Origin: Clostridia bacterium
Lineage (GTDB): Bacteria > Bacillota > Clostridia > Oscillospirales > CAG-272
Reading direction: 5' to 3'
DNA: 37,593 bases
NCBI GenBank assembly: GCA_017938885.1
Contig: JAGBAS010000091.1
Span: 1-37,593, forward strand
Under the pieces are notes generated by a model that ran no database searches, was not told the DNA's origin, and worked only from the letters and a program-made list of their open reading frames with translations. The position numbers and the translations under genes are program-made. Below, piece by piece: positions 32,545 to 37,593 of this stretch; positions within the stretch are counted from its first letter, which is position 1; every line of letters begins with the position of its first letter.

Positions 32545-32688
32545 CCGAAGGCAGAACCTCCTGTGGCCGCTCGGACGGCCGTTTATCCGGTTATGATCGA
32601 GTTGAAATAAGCCGATCGACTGCCCCGCCAAATCGCGTGGTAACGATTCAGGCAATTTTCCCAATTATGCAATCAACTGCACTTCATA

Positions 32689-32728
32689 CAGAAAAGGTCT
32701 GTCCCACATACAGGGCAGACCTTTTCTG
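32689..32728. terminator. Terminator between the oxidoreductase and the GH125 gene
   Basis: Perfect 13-bp stem CAGAAAAGGTCTG (32689-32701) with CAGACCTTTTCTG (32716-32728), with extra CCC/GGG pairing inside. It lies between convergent genes, whose gap of 264 bp contains nothing else recognisable. Confidence 0.75.
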
Positions 32729-32808
32729 ATACGGGGGGCCGCAGCCGTTTGGAATCGCTTTGCGAAGGCTCGCTCTTCGATCCGATTGTTCCCGCACGGA
32801 GTTTTCCC

Positions 32809-34095
32809 TTAGGTTTCAAACCCGGCGTACTTCAACACCAATTCCGAGAAGATGGAGTTGGCCCAGGCAAACCACGCGCGGCTGAAGCTGTACTCGTTGT
32901 CGGCGTCGATGCTCTCGTGCATGAAGTAGGTGCCCGCATGGGAGGTGGCCAGCATGGAAAGGACCTCCTCCACCTCGGCGGGGTCGCTTGCGGTCAGCCC
33001 TTGGAGGGCAAGAGAGATGGGCCAGACGTAGCCGGGCTCGGTATGGGGAGAACCGATCCCGCAGAGTTTCTTACCGACGAAGTAGAAGGGATTCTCCTCC
33101 GAGAGAATGAAGCGGCGGGTGTTTTGGTAGACGGGATCGTCGGCAGAGCAGTATCCCAGATAGGGGGCCGAGAGCAGGGAGGGGACGTTGGCGTCGTCCA
33201 TCAGGTTGTAGTGACCCAATCCATCGGTCTCGTAGGCGTAGATGCGGCCGTACACGGGATGATCCACCACGCCGTACTCCTGAATGCCCGCGTCGATCTC
33301 TCCCCTCAGCTTCTCGGCGCGGAGGGCCAGTGCCTCATCGCCATAGACATCGCGGGCCATCTCGGAAAGATAGCGCAGAACCACCACAGCGTACATCTGG
33401 GCAGGAATGAGGTAGTGATAGGTACAAGCATCATCCGAGGGGCGGAAGCCCGACCAGGTCATACCGGTGTAGCCCACGGGGGAGCCGTGACCGCCGTGGG
33501 TCAGGGTATCGGTGGGCTTGGGAGGGTCGGGACGCTCGAAGGTGTAGGGAGACTTTTGGGCGTGATCCTGTTCAGTCTCCCAGAGATCCAGGATGATGGT
33601 GAGCATCTTTTTGTAGTCTCCGTCCAAATGCCCCGTGCGCCCCGTCTTCTTCCAGAACTTATAGGCGATGAAGATCACTGAGCAGAGGGAGTCTACCTCG
33701 TACTTGCGCTCCCATACCCAGGGAGAGCGGAAGGTCAGATCCTCTTTATGGCCTCGGTCATTGTCGCGCTCGTTGAAGGCGTTGGCATAGGGGTCTTTGG
33801 GGATGTAGACCGAATAACGCTTAATCATCTTTTCAATGATATCGGCCAGCTCTTCATTCTCGGCGGCTACGGGGAGGTAGTGATGTACCTGTGCGGCCGA
33901 ATCGCGGAGCCACATGGCGTGGATATCCCCCGTAATCACGAAAGCGGAGCCGTCATCCAACAGCTTAGTGGTGGTCTCCAGGGTATTGGGATAACATTTC
34001 GTGAAGAGCAGAGCCAGATCGTCCCGCCCCATTTCGTAGAGCTTTCGGCAGACGGCGTCGATCTGATCCCGTAAAATATGTGAGAATTGATTCAT
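32809..34095 (-). CDS. Exo-alpha-1,6-mannosidase, glycoside hydrolase family 125
   Basis: 428 residues, matching the known Clostridium perfringens GH125 enzyme in length and motifs. It removes alpha-1,6-linked mannose by inversion, from mannans or N-glycan-type cores. Seen: FVITGDIHAMWLRDSAAQVHHYLP (~52-75), DPYANAFNE (101-109), WERKYEVDSLC, GYTGMTWSGFRPSDDACTY (209-226), with the proposed acid at the Asp221/Asp222 pair, DDANVPSLLSAPYLGY, and MHESID with Glu394, the equivalent of the proposed base. No signal peptide, so cytoplasmic. The ATG at 34095 is preferred because AAAAAGGA precedes it and the length fits; a GTG at 34137 (GTGA overlap with the PHP gene stop) is an alternative that adds 14 residues. 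Last gene of the four-gene operon. Confidence 0.93.
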   Translation of the reverse strand: MNQFSHILRDQIDAVCRKLYEMGRDDLALLFTKCYPNTLETTTKLLDDGSAFVITGDIHAMWLRDSAAQVHHYLPVAAENEELADIIEKMIKRYSVYIPKDPYANAFNERDNDRGHKEDLTFRSPWVWERKYEVDSLCSVIFIAYKFWKKTGRTGHLDGDYKKMLTIILDLWETEQDHAQKSPYTFERPDPPKPTDTLTHGGHGSPVGYTGMTWSGFRPSDDACTYHYLIPAQMYAVVVLRYLSEMARDVYGDEALALRAEKLRGEIDAGIQEYGVVDHPVYGRIYAYETDGLGHYNLMDDANVPSLLSAPYLGYCSADDPVYQNTRRFILSEENPFYFVGKKLCGIGSPHTEPGYVWPISLALQGLTASDPAEVEEVLSMLATSHAGTYFMHESIDADNEYSFSRAWFAWANSIFSELVLKYAGFET

Positions 34096-34133
34096 GATGC
34101 GTATATCCTTTTTGATGAATTTGGAAACGGCGG

Positions 34134-35051
34134 TCACAACGCTTCCTTACGGATCACGGGGGCTACACAGATCAAGTTTTCCAAGGCAACCTCACCGCCG
34201 TAGAGCTTCGGGATCTCCACGTCCGAAAGCTCCGAAAGGGGGACCGTCAGTTCCCCACCCGTAATATCCCGTGTGCGCTCGCCGCCTTGCCCCTTGAGCA
34301 TCATGGTGTACACCGAAGGGGCTTCAAAGCCCGGCTTATTCACGTCGCGGAGGGTAAAGCGGATGGCCTCCCCCTCGCGGTGCCAGTCCAGGAGCATCCC
34401 TTTGGACACCCAGGTTCGCTGTACCGACAGCGCCGCCCGCAGCTCGGCCACGGCGTCACCGCCCTCACACCCCTCGGCGTAGGTGGCGAACCGTCCGTCC
34501 ATGCGGTCGGTGACCCGATGGAGATCCATCCCCGCGCAGGCGGAGATAGGGATCCCCCCCAGCACCAGGTCCTCCCACCAGCGGATGGCGGGGCCGTTGA
34601 CGGTGTGCAGGGACTCGCTGTTGTTGATGACCTCAATAAAGTCCACGTGGGTAAAATCCCGAATCTCCATCTCAAAGCGACAGCCCATGGCAAAAGGCTC
34701 GCCGTAGGCAAAGGGATGGGCGATGCCCGTGATGCCCCCCGCCCGCTTGCAGGCCTCGAACAGCCGCTCGGGGCGGTGGCGGTCGATGGAATCCCAGGGG
34801 ACGTAGGTCTCCAGCACGGGGCAGACGATATGCCCGAAATAGGTGGTGTACTCCATGCCGTAGGCGCAGGTCAGCTTCAGCCCATCCCGCTCCAGTTGGT
34901 TACGGATGATGCCGTGACCCGAGACCGTATTGTGGTCGGTGATGGCAAAGCAGTCCACCCGCTCGGCCACCATGCGGCGGATCAGCTCCCCGCAGGAGAT
35001 GGGGGCGTCGGACTCGTCGGTGTGATTGTGCAGTTCATATCGCTTAAACAC
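34134..35051 (-). CDS. PHP-domain metal-dependent phosphoesterase-like protein
   Basis: 305 residues. The PHP (polymerase and histidinol phosphatase) metal-site motifs are complete: HNHT (8-11), CFAITDHNTVSGHG, YGMEYTTYFGHIVCP, GGITGIAHPFAYG and ISACAGMDLHRV, giving the His/Asp/Glu set for two or three metal ions. The C-terminal ~85 residues form a separate beta-rich region (RTWVSKGMLLDWH, APSVYTMMLKGQG) absent from minimal PHP proteins. It is a soluble protein with no signal peptide. Family members hydrolyse phosphate esters, often small nucleotides or sugar phosphates. Here the gene sits between an unknown gene (8-bp overlap) and GH125, which makes a phosphorylated sugar one plausible substrate; that is inference from position only. 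Confidence 0.9.
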   Translation of the reverse strand: MFKRYELHNHTDESDAPISCGELIRRMVAERVDCFAITDHNTVSGHGIIRNQLERDGLKLTCAYGMEYTTYFGHIVCPVLETYVPWDSIDRHRPERLFEACKRAGGITGIAHPFAYGEPFAMGCRFEMEIRDFTHVDFIEVINNSESLHTVNGPAIRWWEDLVLGGIPISACAGMDLHRVTDRMDGRFATYAEGCEGGDAVAELRAALSVQRTWVSKGMLLDWHREGEAIRFTLRDVNKPGFEAPSVYTMMLKGQGGERTRDITGGELTVPLSELSDVEIPKLYGGEVALENLICVAPVIRKEAL

Positions 35052-35601
35052 GGCCGTCCTCCTTCCCTCCGCTGACCCTCAGGGTGTAGCGGGTGTGATC
35101 CTTGGCCACGTTGAAGACCAGCAGGGTGATCTTGAGCACTCCCTCCATGCGCGCCTGGGGGATGCACCCGTGGGAGGCGTAATCTTCCCGAAAGATCATG
35201 TGACGGTCGGGCAGCTGCTTGTGGATACAGCCGATGAACTGGTCGTTCAGGGTCGCCAGGGGGTGGATCTCGGTCTTGAGGTCGATGTCGTAGACCAGGA
35301 ACTTCCTCGCCTCCTCCTCAGTGATGACGTACCCGCTCATGTCGCTGACCTCGCGGATGGTCTTCTCCAGCACCGCGGGGGTGATGGGGGGACACTCGCG
35401 GTAATGCTCCTCGGTCCCGTAGATCTTCAAGATCTTTTCGCGGTCCAGGTCGGCCTTCTCGTCCCGATAGCGCAGCTCGGCGTAGTCGTAGGTCAGATGG
35501 ACGTCCAGCTCGTCGCAGGGCTCCTCCAAGCAGACCGTGTAGGTGATCTGCCCGCGAAAGCCCCGATTCAGGGTTCCTTCAACAGAATACAGCTCTTTCA
35601 T
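35044..35601 (-). CDS. Unrecognised small protein of the GH125-PHP operon
   Basis: 185 residues, family not recognised. The ATG at 35601 is chosen for GGAGG 8 nt upstream; an in-frame ATG five codons earlier has its purine-rich stretch too close. The protein is acidic, soluble and mixed alpha/beta: LYSVEGTLNRGFRGQITYTV, then ELDVHLTYDYAELRYRDE, a helix-rich middle (PAVLEKTIREVSDMSGYVITEEEARKF), HPLATLNDQFIGCIHKQLPD and the C-terminal strand block ITLLVFNVAKDHTRYTLRVSG. The two ends look like beta-sandwich edges. It overlaps the PHP gene by 8 bp and lies 30 bp after the 537-aa gene, so all are translated from one mRNA. No signal peptide, metal motif or enzyme signature was found. Confidence 0.82.
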   Translation of the reverse strand: MKELYSVEGTLNRGFRGQITYTVCLEEPCDELDVHLTYDYAELRYRDEKADLDREKILKIYGTEEHYRECPPITPAVLEKTIREVSDMSGYVITEEEARKFLVYDIDLKTEIHPLATLNDQFIGCIHKQLPDRHMIFREDYASHGCIPQARMEGVLKITLLVFNVAKDHTRYTLRVSGGKEDGRV

Positions 35602-35631
35602 AGCCGTTTCCTCCATGTCCTTCGCGGGGTC

Positions 35632-37245
35632 TTACTCCACGACCTCGGCGGAGACTTTGTTGTCCATGTAACGGAAGGTGAACTTCACCACACAGTTGTC
35701 TCGGGGGGTGGTGAAGTGGGCCTTGGGGCCGTCACCGCTGGCGGGGCGGTGGCTGTGGGCGGTATAGACCGCCGACAGGGTGCCGTAGGTAGAGACGGCG
35801 TAGTCATAGGTGCCCGCGAAGGGGATGACCACCGACAGGGTGTAGGTGTTGTCCCCGATATAGTACATACGGGTCAGCTCGCTGTTGGAGTCGTTCTCCT
35901 CACAGCCCACGAAGGGCTGGAAGCTGCCGTACACCACGATCTTCTCGGGGAGCTTGAAGCCCGTCTCGGGGTCGTACTCCTCGCGGCAGCCGTAGCGGAT
36001 GAGATGCTCGGGGTTTGCGTAGCCCTCGCGGAGACGGTCGCCGTCGGCCCAGCAGGCGGCCATCATGTCCTCCTGGCCGAAGCCCATGGGGCAGGCGGCG
36101 GACTTGTTGTTGATCTGGTAGTAGTGATTCACCCCCAGCTCCCCGTTGTCCCCTCGTACCATCTCCACCCGGGCGTCGCTGAGCATACGGCGGAAGGGCA
36201 TGAGGAAGAAAGCGTGGGGATTGTTGATCTGGGTCCAACGGTAGGTGTACTCAATGAAGTGATCGCGGACCTCGGGGGACTGGTTGGCAAACCAGCCGAT
36301 CTGGTCGAAGCCCCACCACTGCCAGCGGGCTACCTGATGGCGGCCGCGGTTGGCGATGGCCTCCTCCACGGTGGCCTCCTCAAACATCTTGCCGCCCCAG
36401 TTGTCGTATTCCATAAGGTAGGGCATCTGCTCGCCGTACCAGCCGTTGGGGTTCTCGCCCCCCTCGCTGAAGCCCTCGCGGACCAGCACCAGCCGCTGAC
36501 CCTCGTAATGCTCCAGAGGAGCGCGGGTGAAGGGCATGGCGTGGTAATCCAGCAGGAGCTTGCCGTTGACACTCACGCCATGGGTGTGGGCGTCCAGCAG
36601 GACCTTATGACGGCGGGCGTGCTTGGCGGCGTAGTCGCGGATCATGCCGAAGAGCTCGTAGGTCTTCTTCATGCCCTTGTCCTCGGCGGTGTAGAGGTGG
36701 ACCTGACCCATGTGGAGCGCCTCGTAGCCGCAGTCGATGTAGCGGGTAGCGCGGTAGTAGAACCACATACGGGCCTCGTCGCGGTTGAGGTCGGGCATAT
36801 CCCCGATCTTGCCCGGCTCGCGGTCGGGGTTGGAGTTCCAGGCGGTGTCCCCGTTCTCGGAGAGCATACGGGCATCGTCCCAGTTGAAGCAACGGTCCTC
36901 CACGGGCTTGCCGAAGGCCTCGAAGACGTAGGCGGGGATCTTTTCGTAGTTCATCTGCATGGTGACGATCTCAAAGACGCAGGCCTGGAGGATGATCTCG
37001 GGGTCCTGGGCGTGGACGGCGTCGGCCAGAGCCTTGGACTTGGCGAAATGGGTCTCGTCGTCCTCCAGCATATACCAGATACCCGATGCGCGGCCGATGA
37101 ACTTGACCCCCATGCGCCGGATGACGCGGAGATCGTCCTCCAGGGTGTCGGTCTCATACAGGGAGCTGGCGGTCACGGCGCGGGAGAGGTAGCTCTCCAG
37201 CACCTCACGGCTCATATTGCCGTCAAATTGGAAATTCAGATTCAT
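35632..37245 (-). CDS. Unrecognised 537-aa protein, possibly a TIM-barrel glycoside hydrolase
   Basis: 537 residues, family not recognised. The first ~330 residues alternate strands and helices in a barrel-like way: GVKFIGRASGIWYM, DPEIILQACVFEIVTMQM, CGYEALHMGQVHLY, RHKVLLDAHTHGVSVNGKLLLDYHAMP, RHQVARWQWWGFDQIGWFA. Carboxylates follow likely strand ends (E in RLVLVREGFSEGG, E in PYLMEYDNWGG, D in GFDQIG). A polar central region (FLMPFRRMLSDARVEMVRGDNGELGVNHYYQINN) precedes a C-terminal beta-sandwich (~440-537, MYYIGDNTYTLSVVIPFAG). No signal peptide. It is the first gene of the operon, with AAGGAG before the ATG at 37245. The architecture (barrel plus sandwich) fits a carbohydrate-active enzyme, but no listed family was recognised. 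Confidence 0.85.
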   Translation of the reverse strand: MNLNFQFDGNMSREVLESYLSRAVTASSLYETDTLEDDLRVIRRMGVKFIGRASGIWYMLEDDETHFAKSKALADAVHAQDPEIILQACVFEIVTMQMNYEKIPAYVFEAFGKPVEDRCFNWDDARMLSENGDTAWNSNPDREPGKIGDMPDLNRDEARMWFYYRATRYIDCGYEALHMGQVHLYTAEDKGMKKTYELFGMIRDYAAKHARRHKVLLDAHTHGVSVNGKLLLDYHAMPFTRAPLEHYEGQRLVLVREGFSEGGENPNGWYGEQMPYLMEYDNWGGKMFEEATVEEAIANRGRHQVARWQWWGFDQIGWFANQSPEVRDHFIEYTYRWTQINNPHAFFLMPFRRMLSDARVEMVRGDNGELGVNHYYQINNKSAACPMGFGQEDMMAACWADGDRLREGYANPEHLIRYGCREEYDPETGFKLPEKIVVYGSFQPFVGCEENDSNSELTRMYYIGDNTYTLSVVIPFAGTYDYAVSTYGTLSAVYTAHSHRPASGDGPKAHFTTPRDNCVVKFTFRYMDNKVSAEVVE

Positions 37246-37346
37246 GGGATGTGGTCTCCTTGGTTACGTTGAGTGAGTGAAAACGTCTGTAGCATAGGGG
37301 GTTATGAGAAGGGAGATAAACAAACGGTGTGTTGCATTGTGTATTT

Positions 37347-37593
37347 CAAATTTGGGTTTATCGGTGAGTTGGGTTTCCGCGTTGAAAGCCTTCCCTTGTA
37401 AGGGAAGGTGTCACGCCCTTAGGGCGTGACGGATGAGTAGCCACACGAAAAGTTTTGATCTGCGCTGGGAAAAGCACTATAAAGCACTATCAGGAAAGGT
37501 TTTTATATGGAGGAAAGCAGATCATTTCCCTTCGGGAAATGTCCATTTATCGGCTACTCATCCACCGCTTCGCGGTCCCCCTTCCCTCACAAG
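37347..37593. repeat. Palindromic intergenic element, copy D (cut by window end)
   Basis: Left end TCAAATTTGGGTTTATCGG (37346-37364), the exact inverted form of the right ends of copies B and C. Then a hairpin CTTCCCTTGTAAGGGAAGG, a hairpin TCACGCCCTTAGGGCGTGA (37411-37429), GGATGAGTAGCC (37431-37442) pairing with GGCTACTCATCC (37552-37563), and the right arm beginning ACCGCTTCGCGGTCCCCC, which also occurs in copy B as GCTTCGCGGTCCCCC. The distal end lies outside the window. The ~100 bp between this repeat and the operon start holds no promoter I can defend. Confidence 0.8.

Noticed and set aside
35026..37272. Long open frame on the plus strand opposite the 537-aa and 185-aa genes, and similar ones opposite nagA/metH, feoB and typA
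   Set aside because: These frames are His/Gly/Val-rich translations of the reverse of GC-biased codons, have no ribosome sites, and lie over genes with clear homology or operon structure; they are shadows.
37246..37346. Promoter of the GH125 operon (TATGCT near 37290 on the minus strand)
   Set aside because: The -35 partner is poor at all normal spacings, so it does not reach the standard used for the other promoters.

Overview
The window looks like a chromosomal segment of a fairly GC-rich Clostridia-type Firmicute, probably a gut Oscillospiraceae-like or related uncultured bacterium. The reasons are strong AAGGAGG-type ribosome binding sites, consensus sigma-A promoters (TTGACA / 17 bp / TATAAT), a short type-3 ProS with a C-terminal zinc-binding tail, a FeoB followed by a FeoB-associated Cys-rich protein, a short MetH, and palindromic intergenic repeats. 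The placement is inferred; no rRNA or other taxonomic marker gene is present.

Layout. 1-7.3 kb: the 3' part of proS, an SseB-like small protein, a RodA/FtsW-type SEDS polymerase, then convergent genes for a membrane-anchored nucleotide-sugar dehydratase (FlaA1/CapD type), a DUF975-like membrane protein and nagA. 7.4-11.8 kb: a minus-strand methionine/one-carbon operon, metF - unknown - metH. 12.1-15.9 kb: an iron-uptake cluster, feoA, feoB, a Cys-rich FeoB-associated peptide and a CxxC heavy-metal-domain protein. Near-identical palindromes precede both feoA and feoB. 16.2-18.0 kb: typA (minus).

18.3-23.3 kb: an ABC transporter (two membrane proteins and one ATPase) followed by three tandem paralogous genes of unknown function (one lipoprotein, two membrane-anchored). 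23.7-25.5 kb: an ECF sigma factor translationally coupled to a transmembrane protein with BspA-like leucine-rich repeats. 25.6-37.2 kb: a carbohydrate region with a GH43-like enzyme, a GH36 alpha-galactosidase with its own promoter and palindromic operator, a lipoprotein with an NlpC/P60-like C-terminus, an AraC regulator divergent from a Gfo/Idh/MocA oxidoreductase, and a tight minus-strand operon of an unrecognised 537-aa protein, an unrecognised 185-aa protein, a PHP-domain protein and a GH125 alpha-mannosidase.

Three large palindromic elements (about 260-330 bp, one cut by the window end) share the end motif AAACCCAAATTTGA and its inverted copy; a fourth place carries the end motif only. 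The least explained content is the four-gene operon at 32.8-37.2 kb, the tandem paralogue triplet beside the ABC transporter, and the repeat family. No tRNA, rRNA, CRISPR array, transposase or phage gene was seen.
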